The notes beneath the pieces were generated by a model that ran no database searches, was not told where the DNA came from, and was given only the letters and a program-made list of their open reading frames with translations. A stretch of 64,000 nucleotides of DNA, taken from NCBI GenBank assembly GCA_963744935.1, contig CAVUVM010000004.1, positions 1,054,001 through 1,118,000 of the forward strand. The letters run 5' to 3'. Numbering within the stretch: the first letter of the stretch is position 1; each line of letters opens with the position of its first letter. Of this stretch, positions 55,804 to 63,863 are shown piece after piece. The position numbers and the translations under genes are program-made. Source of the DNA: Bog-473 sp963744935. Lineage in GTDB: Bacteria > Actinomycetota > Acidimicrobiia > Acidimicrobiales > RAAP-2.

Positions 55804-57780
55804 ATGACCGCCGTGGAAGTCGAAGAGAGCCCTCCGACCGATCAGCCGCGTCGGTCCTTCTCGCTGGTCAGGACGCAACGGACGCTTCAGATCATTTTGG
55901 GTCTCTTCTGGCTCCTCGATGCCGGTCTGCAGTTTCAGCCGTTCATGTTCCGCAGCAGCTTCACCACGACGTACCTGCTGAACAATGCCCAGAACCAGCC
56001 CGATGTCGTCCGCTGGATCATCACCAATGTGGGGCATTTCGTGGGACCCCACGTGGCCGTGTGGAACACCTTCTTCGCCCTCATCCAGGTGGCCATCGGC
56101 GCCGGGTTGCTCTTCCGGCGCACCGTGCGCCCAGCCCTTGCGGTGTCGTTCTTCTGGGCCTTCGGGGTCTGGTTCTTCGGGGAAGGCCTGGGCCTGATCT
56201 TCACCGGATCGGCTTCTGCCCTGACGGGAGCGCCGGGGTCGGTGCTCATGTACGGACTGATCGGGATGATGGCGTGGCCACGATCGCGACCACGGCACGA
56301 AACTGAACCTCCGGTCGGAATGGCCTCGTCGGCGGCCGGTCAGGGCATCGGTGGAGCGACCACCCCCCTCCTGGTTTGGGTTGGCTACTGGTCGCTCGCC
56401 GCAGTCCTGTTCCTGCTCCCGAACAATCGCACGTCAACTTCGGTGTCCAGCGCCATCACTGGCATGTCCTCGGGGGAACCAAGTGCCTACTCCCATTTCC
56501 TCAACAGCTTCGGCGGCCAGTTCGGTAGCGGGGGCGTCTGGACCACGTGGCTGTTGGCACTCGCCTCCCTGATCATCGGCTTCGGGCCGCTGCTGGTCCG
56601 GCGACCGACCCCGTTCCTTGCCGCAGGTGGCCTTCTGTCCGCCTTCTTCTGGGTGAGCGGCCAGGGTCTCGGTGGCATCTTCACCGGTTCTGGTACAGAC
56701 CCCAACACCGGTCCCCTGGTCATCCTCTTGGCCTTGGCCATGGTGCCCGCCGCGTTGCCGGACCCCTCGACATGGCGCTCACCCTTCGCACGTGCCCTTG
56801 CTCGGTATCCCGTGCCGGTCCTCGGGGGTGCCGTGGGCCTGGTAGTCGCCCTGTTGCTCAGTGCCGTCTACCCGGTGGCTGCTGAAGAATCGACGAGCAC
56901 GGCGATGTCGGGCATGACCGGCAACGGCATGTCGGGCGGGTCCGGAGCGGCCATGACGGGTACGAGTGACCAGACTGCGACCTCGGCGAGCTGCACCAGA
57001 GGCAACAATGGCGCCCCTCGTGCCGGACTGGACGTCAACGACACGCCGAACATGATCATGGCGGGGCCGGGCACCGGTATGAACATGAACGGCGCTGACG
57101 CCAGCGCCGCCGCTGGCTTCAACACCACCAAGGCCAACTGGGGCTACACGGGCCCAGCGCTGCCGACAGCGGAGGCACAGCAACTCTTGGCGCAGGGAAA
57201 GAACGGGCCTACCGACATCCACATGCTCAAGAGCGGGTGCGCGTCGGACCCCACCTTTTCGGAGCAGATCAATGCGGCCCAATACGTCCAGGCCACGAGT
57301 CAGGCGGTGGCGCGTTACTCGTCACCCAGCGCCGCTCTCGCCGCCGGGTACGTGCCAGTCTCACCGACGACGTATCCCGTCGTCTATTACGTCAATCCGA
57401 CTATCGCGGCGGCAAATGCCGCGGCGGGCAGGACGTTGGACCCACAGAGCGTGGACGGACTCGTCTTCGCGGAGACACCCTCGGGCCAGCAGGTGCTGGC
57501 GGCAGCGATGTACCTCCTGCCGTCGACCGTGACTCCGACCATGCCCTACGGCGTCCTGGTCCAGTGGCACCAACGCACGGACGTCTGTGGCCCGAGCAAC
57601 GCGTCCGCCGCGCAGTCGCTGCAAATCACGGGCGTGCCACCATGCCCGGCGGGAAGCGTGCAGCAGCCCACGCCATTCATGACGATGGTATGGCAGGTGC
57701 CGGTGGCCGGAGGCCCACTGGCCATTCAGCCACCGGACATCCAGATCGTCGAGGCGGCGGTCATGTCGGCGGGAACGTGA
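55804..57780 (+). CDS. Polytopic membrane protein with Met-rich linker and outer domain, predicted copper-related
   Basis: The protein has 658 residues. About eight helices occupy residues 20-370; the first part (LQIILGLFWLLDAGLQFQPFMF...FFGEGLG.IFTG) is homologous to the protein at 61605-62627, and both repeat an FGEGLG / GQGLGGIFTGSGTDPNTGPLVI-like half. Residues ~375-440 are Met-rich (AMSGMTGNGMSG, MIMAGPGTGMNMNG), typical of copper-binding linkers. The C-terminal ~220 residues form an extracytoplasmic domain with four cysteines and VQWHQRTDVCGP. The family function is unknown. Operator, gene context and methionines support a copper role such as binding or transfer; that is inference. Confidence 0.8.
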   Translation: MTAVEVEESPPTDQPRRSFSLVRTQRTLQIILGLFWLLDAGLQFQPFMFRSSFTTTYLLNNAQNQPDVVRWIITNVGHFVGPHVAVWNTFFALIQVAIGAGLLFRRTVRPALAVSFFWAFGVWFFGEGLGLIFTGSASALTGAPGSVLMYGLIGMMAWPRSRPRHETEPPVGMASSAAGQGIGGATTPLLVWVGYWSLAAVLFLLPNNRTSTSVSSAITGMSSGEPSAYSHFLNSFGGQFGSGGVWTTWLLALASLIIGFGPLLVRRPTPFLAAGGLLSAFFWVSGQGLGGIFTGSGTDPNTGPLVILLALAMVPAALPDPSTWRSPFARALARYPVPVLGGAVGLVVALLLSAVYPVAAEESTSTAMSGMTGNGMSGGSGAAMTGTSDQTATSASCTRGNNGAPRAGLDVNDTPNMIMAGPGTGMNMNGADASAAAGFNTTKANWGYTGPALPTAEAQQLLAQGKNGPTDIHMLKSGCASDPTFSEQINAAQYVQATSQAVARYSSPSAALAAGYVPVSPTTYPVVYYVNPTIAAANAAAGRTLDPQSVDGLVFAETPSGQQVLAAAMYLLPSTVTPTMPYGVLVQWHQRTDVCGPSNASAAQSLQITGVPPCPAGSVQQPTPFMTMVWQVPVAGGPLAIQPPDIQIVEAAVMSAGT

Positions 57781-57820
57781 TGGAGCCAGTGCGCTCCGCG
57801 CTCCGCCGGGTTGTGAAACC

Positions 57821-58378
57821 GTGATCCGCTGGAGCTCACCATCGGGCCTTTCGTGTCGAGTCCCAGGTGTCTTGTTCATCCTGGCACTGGTCCTCGCTAT
57901 CTGTTTCGAGGTTCCGACCGGCGATGCGGCTTCGAAGACGCCACTGCCGGCCGGTCGGATCCCCTCGCCCATCGCCACGATGATCTGTAAGACCAAGGCG
58001 AGAGGAGAGATTGCCTCGGCGCTCGGTGAGTTCGCCACGGTCTCCCGCCCCACCTGGGTCAACCACCTCTACTCGTGCCAGTACAAGTATCCGACCGGTT
58101 CGATGGTGCTGTCGGTGAAGGAACTCTCGAGCTGGGCGCAGACCAAGAGCTACTTCCGGACGTTGGCGAAGCAGATGGGGACTTCCCAGTCCATCAACGG
58201 GCTCGGGCAGGCGGCGATTGAGACCACCGACGGATCGATGATCGTGCGCAAGGACTGGAAGGTGCTCCTGATCAATTCGGCAGGCCTCCCCCCTCAGTTT
58301 GGCCAGCCCCCCACGAGCTCTCGGGCTGTCGCGCAGGCGGTCGCAGACGTGATTCTCGGTTGTTGGGACGGTGACTGA
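57821..58378 (+). CDS. Secreted protein of unknown family, paralog of the gene at 49867
   Basis: The protein has 185 residues. A signal peptide (PGVLFILALVLAICFEVPTGDAAS) precedes a domain that follows the 49867-50406 protein along its length: PLPAGRIPSPIATMIC, RPTWVNHLYSCQY, LSVKELSSWAQTKSYF, VRKDWKVLLINSAGLPPQFGQPP and ILGCWDGD. Three cysteines are shared. No known domain is recognised. It lies 40 bp after the Met-rich membrane protein gene on the same strand, so it belongs to the copper island, and its paralog lies near the copper monooxygenase. Confidence 0.8.
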   Translation: MIRWSSPSGLSCRVPGVLFILALVLAICFEVPTGDAASKTPLPAGRIPSPIATMICKTKARGEIASALGEFATVSRPTWVNHLYSCQYKYPTGSMVLSVKELSSWAQTKSYFRTLAKQMGTSQSINGLGQAAIETTDGSMIVRKDWKVLLINSAGLPPQFGQPPTSSRAVAQAVADVILGCWDGD

Positions 58379-58415
58379 GCCAGGGCACCTGATCGCCTTC
58401 GTTCCGGGTGTGCAC

Positions 58416-61091
58416 TCAGGGCAGCGTGCGGCTGAACAGAAAGGACACCGGAGTGCCTCCGAAATTGGCCACCACATGGAAGGTCGATAGGCCCGGTTGC
58501 AACAGGACGAAGTCGGTGTAGTGGCCAGCGGCAACACGTAGCTGCCTGAGGTTCTGAGGTGCTCCGCCGGCGACACTGGCGACCACCAGAGGCTTCACGG
58601 TGGCGAGATCCTCCTCCGACCCACTGAATATGATGTGGAACTGGTTGACTCCTGTCGTTCCCGGGTCGAGATACATCTCCACCGAACCACCATGGGGGAG
58701 CGCGACGGTCGTGATCGAGGGCAACTCGGGAAGGAGGGACTGACCCCGGGCGGGAGATACCACCTCGCTGACCACCGTGAGGCTGGCGAACAGGACAACC
58801 GGAAGCAGCACCGACACGATTACACCTCGTCGGCCCTCCATCAGGCGGGGTACGTGGATGTTTGACAGCCCGGATCGACCCAACCGCGTCAAGCGGAGGC
58901 TGTTGAGGACCACGAGCAGGCTGGAGAGCCCCATGGCGATGGCGGCGACCAGCGGATCGAGGAGTCCGAACGCAGCGAGGGGCAGCGCTGAGACGTTGTA
59001 GCCCATTGCCCACCCAAAGTTCTGCAGAATCACCGAGTAGGTCGATTCGGCGACGCCGACGGCCGCCGGCACCCCCTCGAGGTCGTTGCCGAGCAGGGCG
59101 ACGTCGCTGTTCGCCAGAGCCGCCTCCGACCCGCTGCCGATGGCACAGCCCACGTCGGCCGCGGCGAGCGCGGGGGCGTCGTTGATGCCGTCACCCACCA
59201 TCAGCAGCTGTCGATGACCCTCACGCAGAGCGGTGAGAGCTTCGACCTTATCCGCCGGGCTCAGGTTGCTCCGGGCCGACGTGATGCCGAGCTCCGCGGC
59301 GACCGTTTCCACGGCCGGTGCGCTGTCTCCGCTGAGGATGGATGAGGAGAGTCCGAGCGCGCGGAGGTGGGTGACTGCCGAGAGCGCCTCGGGTCGCAAG
59401 GGGGTCGTCACTGCGATCGCCCCGACGACGTCACCGTCGCGCTCGACCAGCACCACGGTCTCGCCGCGAAGGTAGCGCTCGGACACCGCGTCGGCAATCG
59501 GCTCCGGTAATCGCGACAGCACCAACCGGCTCACCTGAATCTCGTGGCCGTCCAACCTCCCGATCACGCCGACCCCTGGCAACGAGCGGACGTCGGTGGC
59601 TCGGATCTCCGATCCGGTGCTGGCCATAATGGCGAGGGCGATCGGGTGTTGACTTTCGGCTTCGACCGCTGCCGCCAACGAGAGCACTTCCTCGTTCGAA
59701 TACGCAGGCATCGCAGCCACAGAATTCACTTCTGCGTGTCGTTCGGTGAGAGTGCCGGTCTTGTCAAACACCACCCCATCGATCTTGGCCAGCCGCTCGA
59801 GAACGTCTCCGTTTCGGATGAAGATTCCGAGGGCGGCGGCTCGGCCACAGCCGACCATCATGGCGACCGGAGCGGCAAGGCCCATGGCGCACGGACAGGC
59901 AACCAGGAGGACGGCCAGGCTGCTGAGGACGGCTCGTCCGGCGTCGCCAACGACCAGCCACCAGGTGAAGAACGTCACGACCGCACCGATGAGGACTGCC
60001 GGAACGAACACGCTGCTGATTCGGTCGGCGATCCGCTGCAACGGCGCCTTGTCTCTCTGTGCGTCCTCCACCAGGCGTTGCAAGTGGGCCAGGACCGATT
60101 CGTCGGCCACGGACGCGACGGTGAGGACCAATATGCCGCTCCCGTTCCGAGTTCCTCCGGTCACGAAGTCCCCCGGACCTCGATCGACTGGCAGCGGCTC
60201 TCCGGTCAGCATCGACTCGTCGACGGGCGACCATCCGGACAGGACGGTGCCGTCGAGGGGAATGGCCTCGCCCGGGCGGACCCGGATGAGGGCTCCAACG
60301 GGAAGGCTCTCCGGCGGGACCAGGACGCCTTCATCGTCCTCAACGTTCAGGACCACCCGCGCCGTCGGTGGCCGGAGCGAGAGCAAGGAGTGCATGGCCT
60401 CCGCCGCTCGCGTGCGCGCCCGCATTTCGATTGCGCGTCCCGTCGCCAGGATGGAGACGATCAAAGGGGCCATCACACCGTGCAACCGGGCCGCGAAGGC
60501 GCCTCCGCCACCGAGGTGCACGTGCCGACCGCCGAGAGCAATGGCCTCGACAGCGCTCACTGCCAATGCAGCCAACGTTCCCAGCGCAATGAGCGTGTCC
60601 ATGCTGGTCGCCCCGTGCCGAAGTAGCCGGGCGCTGTCCCTCAAGAACGGCCAGCCTCCAACGATCTCCACGACGATGGCGAGGACCAGAACGGTCCATC
60701 CGGCCGTTGCCGACTCAGGACCGGCCAACGCAACCAGGAGCGCCAATACCGAGAGTGGCCACGAGACGAGAACCCGGAGATCCCAATGGTCCGGATCCCG
60801 ATTCGATTCGCCGCTATGCCCGCGGACGACGGGAGTCGCGGTGTAGCCCGTATCGCTGACGGCGTGACACAGGGCTTCTGGGTCGAGCCGGGCCGGATCG
60901 TAGGCGACATAGGCCCGAGTGGTGGCGAGGTTGACCGAGGCACTCACGACGGCCGGGAGGCGGCCGAGCGACCGCTGGATCCGGGTTGCGCAGGCACTGC
61001 AGTGCATGCCGCCCAATTCGAGCTCGGCGGTCGCAACCGAAGGCCCGTCCTGCTCGACGAGGGGCGCTGCCTCCGAGGCCGCCGTCAGCAT
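58416..61091 (-). CDS. P1B-type copper ATPase with C-terminal extracytoplasmic extension
   Basis: The protein has 891 residues. An N-terminal heavy-metal domain with GGMHCSACATR (~27-37) is followed by membrane helices. TGEP is the actuator motif, VACPCAMGLAAP (~397) the transport motif (CPCAMGLAAP rather than CPCALGLATP), then DKTGT (~440), SQHP and GDGINDAPAL (~630). The normal ATPase ends near residue 745 (VLNSLRLTRLG). A further ~145 residues follow: a membrane helix (GVIVSVLLPVVLFASLTVVSEVV) and a beta-rich domain (SVEMYLDPGTTGVNQFHIIF...VKPLVVASVAG...), which looks like the extracytoplasmic domain at the C-end of CopD/YtkA-like copper proteins. I know of no characterised P1B ATPase with this tail. 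It is preceded by the chaperone gene 7 bp away. Confidence 0.88.
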   Translation of the reverse strand: MLTAASEAAPLVEQDGPSVATAELELGGMHCSACATRIQRSLGRLPAVVSASVNLATTRAYVAYDPARLDPEALCHAVSDTGYTATPVVRGHSGESNRDPDHWDLRVLVSWPLSVLALLVALAGPESATAGWTVLVLAIVVEIVGGWPFLRDSARLLRHGATSMDTLIALGTLAALAVSAVEAIALGGRHVHLGGGGAFAARLHGVMAPLIVSILATGRAIEMRARTRAAEAMHSLLSLRPPTARVVLNVEDDEGVLVPPESLPVGALIRVRPGEAIPLDGTVLSGWSPVDESMLTGEPLPVDRGPGDFVTGGTRNGSGILVLTVASVADESVLAHLQRLVEDAQRDKAPLQRIADRISSVFVPAVLIGAVVTFFTWWLVVGDAGRAVLSSLAVLLVACPCAMGLAAPVAMMVGCGRAAALGIFIRNGDVLERLAKIDGVVFDKTGTLTERHAEVNSVAAMPAYSNEEVLSLAAAVEAESQHPIALAIMASTGSEIRATDVRSLPGVGVIGRLDGHEIQVSRLVLSRLPEPIADAVSERYLRGETVVLVERDGDVVGAIAVTTPLRPEALSAVTHLRALGLSSSILSGDSAPAVETVAAELGITSARSNLSPADKVEALTALREGHRQLLMVGDGINDAPALAAADVGCAIGSGSEAALANSDVALLGNDLEGVPAAVGVAESTYSVILQNFGWAMGYNVSALPLAAFGLLDPLVAAIAMGLSSLLVVLNSLRLTRLGRSGLSNIHVPRLMEGRRGVIVSVLLPVVLFASLTVVSEVVSPARGQSLLPELPSITTVALPHGGSVEMYLDPGTTGVNQFHIIFSGSEEDLATVKPLVVASVAGGAPQNLRQLRVAAGHYTDFVLLQPGLSTFHVVANFGGTPVSFLFSRTLP

Positions 61092-61098
61092 CGGACTG

Positions 61099-61353
61099 CT
61101 AGCTCACTGGAGTGGCGGAGTACCCGGCTTCGGCGATGGCGGCACGGATGTCGTCCACGCCGAGCGTGGACGGGTCGTACTCGACCACGGCGTGTGCGGA
61201 GTCGAGGTCGATCAAGGCTGCCGTCACGCCCTCGCGCTCGTTGAGTGTCTCCTCGATGAGCGCGACGCATGATCCACAATGCATGCCCTCCACCGTGAGC
61301 TGGGCGACGGCAATCCGAGCACCGGACATGCCTGTGGTTCCCGACGAAGTCAC
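61099..61353 (-). CDS. copZ: CopZ-like heavy-metal-associated chaperone
   Basis: The protein has 84 residues, a single heavy-metal-associated domain with VEGMHCGSCVALIEETL (Cys-x-x-Cys copper site) and the ferredoxin-like betaalphabeta pattern ending EAGYSATPV. It carries Cu(I) to the ATPase encoded 7 bp downstream. The GTG at 61353 or the ATG at 61329 may be the start. It faces a divergent 251-bp promoter region with two BlaI/CopY-type boxes. Confidence 0.9.
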   Translation of the reverse strand: MTSSGTTGMSGARIAVAQLTVEGMHCGSCVALIEETLNEREGVTAALIDLDSAHAVVEYDPSTLGVDDIRAAIAEAGYSATPVS

Positions 61354-61540
61354 TCGGCCATGCTATTGCGCTTGTAGCTGCCCAAATCAGGCGGCCTGGG
61401 ATCGGTGCAGCTGGGAGGTGCCGCAGGCGTTCCCGTTGGAGGGTGGACTCCCGGCCGTGCCCGGCCTCGACTCGCTGGGGTCTCGACTCCCTGAACCGTT
61501 GAGAGCGCTGTCGGAGGTCCCTCGATGTCAGTTGCGCGAG

Positions 61541-61576
61541 TACTACGAGTGGTAGTAATGACTACGGATTGTAGTA
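61541..61576. promoter_or_regulatory. Tandem BlaI/CopY-type operators in the divergent copper promoter
   Basis: Box 1: TACTAC-GAGTG-GTAGTA at 61541-61557 (perfect 6-5-6 dyad). Box 2: GACTAC-GGATT-GTAGTA at 61560-61576 (one mismatch). They lie between the leftward chaperone/ATPase pair and the rightward membrane protein gene, and end 28 bp before the ATG at 61605. Two adjacent dyads suggest cooperative repression of both directions. Confidence 0.82.
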
Positions 61577-61604
61577 GTGATCCCGGGCCAAGAGGTGGTG
61601 GGCG

Positions 61605-62627
61605 ATGAGCATTACCGAGGTGAGAACCTGCGATGCGCCAGCTGCGGTGATCGACTCCAGGGAGGTCACAAGCAGTTCCGTTGAGCAACCCAAGGACCTC
61701 CAGCGGACATTCCAGCTCGTGCTGGCAACGGTCTGGCTTCTCGATGCGGTGCTGCAACTCCAACCGTTCATGTTCACTCGGGGGTCGGACGGATTCAGCG
61801 GCATGCTCAACACCGTCGCCGCGGGCAATCCCGGCTGGGTGGCGCACTCGATCACCTGGAACGCGTCGAACGTCTATCACAACCCGATCCTCGGCAACAG
61901 TGTCTTCGCACTCGTGCAGTTCGTCATTGCCTTCGGGATCGTCTGGAAGCGATCACTCAAACCCGCGCTGGCGCTCTCCATTGTCTGGTCCCTGGGCGTC
62001 TGGTGGTTCGGGGAAGGTCTCGGAAATATTCTTCACGGTGGGGCGACCCCCTTCGGCGGCGGCCCCGGTGGCGTGCTCTTCTACGCCGTCCTGGCGATCC
62101 TGCTGTGGCCGCGCGACGGCTCAGACCGACCGTTCGTTGCTGCTCGGAGTGTCGGTGTGGCCGCCGCGAAGGCGATCTGGGCGGTGCTCTGGGCCCTCCT
62201 CGCCGTCTTGGCCGTCGTCGGGTCGGGTCGGTCGCCCCAGGCGCTGCACGACCTGGTGGCCGCCTACACCGGACAGCCCGGTTGGCTTGCCCGCATCGAT
62301 CGGGCCACTGCATCGATGTTCCTCCACCACGGCACGACGGACGCAATCCTCCTCGCCATGGTCTGCGCAGTGGTGGGGGTCGGGGTCTACCTTCCTCCGC
62401 AGTTCACCAAAGTCACGCTCGTCCTCGGGATCGTGACCTTCGTGTTCATCTGGGTCGCCACCGAGAACTTCGGCGGGATCCTGGCTGGCGGGGCCACCGA
62501 CCCAAATTCCGGACCACTGGTCATCATCCTGGCGTTGATCTATTGGCCGTTGGCACTCGCTCGCACTACCGCCACGGGCGTGCGGTGGACCTGGACAGCG
62601 GGCTCGAAGAACGCTCTCGTCCGATGA
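61605..62627 (+). CDS. Polytopic membrane protein, paralog of the Met-rich copper-island protein
   Basis: The protein has 340 residues and about eight helices. LQRTFQLVLATVWLLDAVLQLQPFMF and WSLGVWWFGEGLGNILHG match the N-terminal half of the 55804 protein, and NFGGILAGGATDPNSGPLVIILALIYWP matches its second half. This gene lacks the Met-rich linker and outer domain of its paralog. No family name is recognised. AGAGGTGG precedes the ATG at 61605. The two operator boxes sit just upstream, and the DUF5134 gene overlaps its stop by 4 bp, so the two are co-translated. A role in copper handling is inferred from context. Confidence 0.83.
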   Translation: MSITEVRTCDAPAAVIDSREVTSSSVEQPKDLQRTFQLVLATVWLLDAVLQLQPFMFTRGSDGFSGMLNTVAAGNPGWVAHSITWNASNVYHNPILGNSVFALVQFVIAFGIVWKRSLKPALALSIVWSLGVWWFGEGLGNILHGGATPFGGGPGGVLFYAVLAILLWPRDGSDRPFVAARSVGVAAAKAIWAVLWALLAVLAVVGSGRSPQALHDLVAAYTGQPGWLARIDRATASMFLHHGTTDAILLAMVCAVVGVGVYLPPQFTKVTLVLGIVTFVFIWVATENFGGILAGGATDPNSGPLVIILALIYWPLALARTTATGVRWTWTAGSKNALVR

Positions 62628-63298
62628 CACCCACCCCCGCTTGGCTCTACTACCTCTTCGCCGTGGCCATGCTTGCTGTGGCCGCCTACGGCCTCGTACT
62701 CCTGGCTGTTTCGGTCTCGACGCGCAGGATCGCCGGCTGGGACGTCGACATCGCCCACCTCTTCATGGGAGTGTCAATGGCCGGCATGTTCATTGCCGAC
62801 TGGGCCTTCGGCTCGAGCGCGATCTGGGAACTCATCTTTGCGGCGCTGCTCGTCTGGTTCCTCGCACAGAGCGTGCAATCGGTGATCACGTTTGGCATCC
62901 ATCTGACCCACTATCTGATTCATGCCGCCATGAGCTTCGCCATGCTCTTGATGTACCTGTTCCCCGCTGGCGCCCGTTCCGGGTCCATGGCTATGTCGAT
63001 GGCGTCGTCGAGTGCGAGACTCGACCCCGGGCTCAGCTTCCTCTTCGCCTTCGTGTTCTTCGCATCCGCTGTCTTCACGCTGGCCTCACCCACGAAGGGC
63101 GTCTCCCATCACGGCAGGCACGCTCGGGTCTATGCCATGAGCGCGACCGGCGCGGGGCCGGTCGAAGGTCCAAGCGGGCCAGCTCCGGCAGCAGCCGCTC
63201 GTGGCGCCGTGGGGCTGATCACCGCTCCATGGCTCGAGGACGCCAGCCACGTCGTGATGTGCGTCGGCATGGGCTTCATGCTGATACTGCTGACCTAG
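62624..63298 (+). CDS. DUF5134 family membrane protein
   Basis: The protein has 224 residues from an ATG overlapping the previous stop (ATGA). It has about seven helices with conserved polar residues in the membrane: DVDIAHLFMGVSMAGMFIADW, GIHLTHYLIHAAMSFAMLLMY and DASHVVMCVGMGFMLIL. Regularly placed His and Met residues (H..MG.....M, H..M, M.MSMA) are a possible metal path. DUF5134 proteins are actinobacterial and uncharacterised, often near copper genes. The frame stays open far upstream, but the coupled ATG is preferred. Confidence 0.87.
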   Translation: MTPTPAWLYYLFAVAMLAVAAYGLVLLAVSVSTRRIAGWDVDIAHLFMGVSMAGMFIADWAFGSSAIWELIFAALLVWFLAQSVQSVITFGIHLTHYLIHAAMSFAMLLMYLFPAGARSGSMAMSMASSSARLDPGLSFLFAFVFFASAVFTLASPTKGVSHHGRHARVYAMSATGAGPVEGPSGPAPAAAARGAVGLITAPWLEDASHVVMCVGMGFMLILLT

Positions 63299-63382
63299 TA
63301 GTCACATCAGGAGCGCGCGAGGGCTCGTTCGCGGGCGCGACTCGAGTCCGTACTCGTCGACGATCGAGGCTGTAAGCGGACC

Positions 63383-63814
63383 TCAGTCCGCGGAGGTGCG
63401 CTGAGCGAGGGCATCAAGGAGGACGGCCACCTCCGAAGACGACAGCGTGTCGGCGAAGCAGACAAGGGCCGCGCTCGGGTCGCCGTCGGCAACCAGAGCC
63501 TGACGCATGACGACGGCGGTGTGGGCCCCCCGCACGCCAATGGGAACGAACCGGATGGTGCGACCGTCCCTGCGGCGACTCAGAAGCCCCTTGTTGACGA
63601 GGCGGTCGAGGACCGTCGCGACAGTTGTATAGGCATGTCCAGGAAGCGCGTCAGCCACTTCACGTCCCGTCGGCTCGGGATCGGGCAGGTCCCACACGAG
63701 ACCCAGCACCCGGCGTTCGAGATCGCCGAGCGTCACGACACCGCAGGCGCACTCAGCACATCTGCAGGGATCGCACGAGCACATCGGATTGCTACATTTC
63801 GTTGCCGCGCTCAT
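63383..63814 (-). CDS. BlaI/MecI/CopY-family repressor with cysteine-rich N-terminus
   Basis: The protein has 143 residues from the ATG at 63814. The DNA-binding winged helix has LGDLERRVLGLVW, TGREVADALPGHAYTTVATVLDRLVNKGLLSRR and DGRTIRFVPI, the BlaI/CopY pattern. The N-terminal ~20 residues hold eight cysteines (KCSNPMCSCDPCRCAECAC), resembling the metal cluster of small bacterial metallothioneins; CopY of Gram-positives instead has CxCxxxxCxC at the C-terminus. It is probably the copper-responsive repressor that binds the TACTAC-N5-GTAGTA boxes of this island. It lies 84 bp after the DUF5134 gene, convergent to it. Confidence 0.88.
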   Translation of the reverse strand: MSAATKCSNPMCSCDPCRCAECACGVVTLGDLERRVLGLVWDLPDPEPTGREVADALPGHAYTTVATVLDRLVNKGLLSRRRDGRTIRFVPIGVRGAHTAVVMRQALVADGDPSAALVCFADTLSSSEVAVLLDALAQRTSAD

Positions 63815-63863
63815 CAGCCTGCTCCTGATCCCGGGTGTCCGGTAACAATCGTACCGGGAGGGT

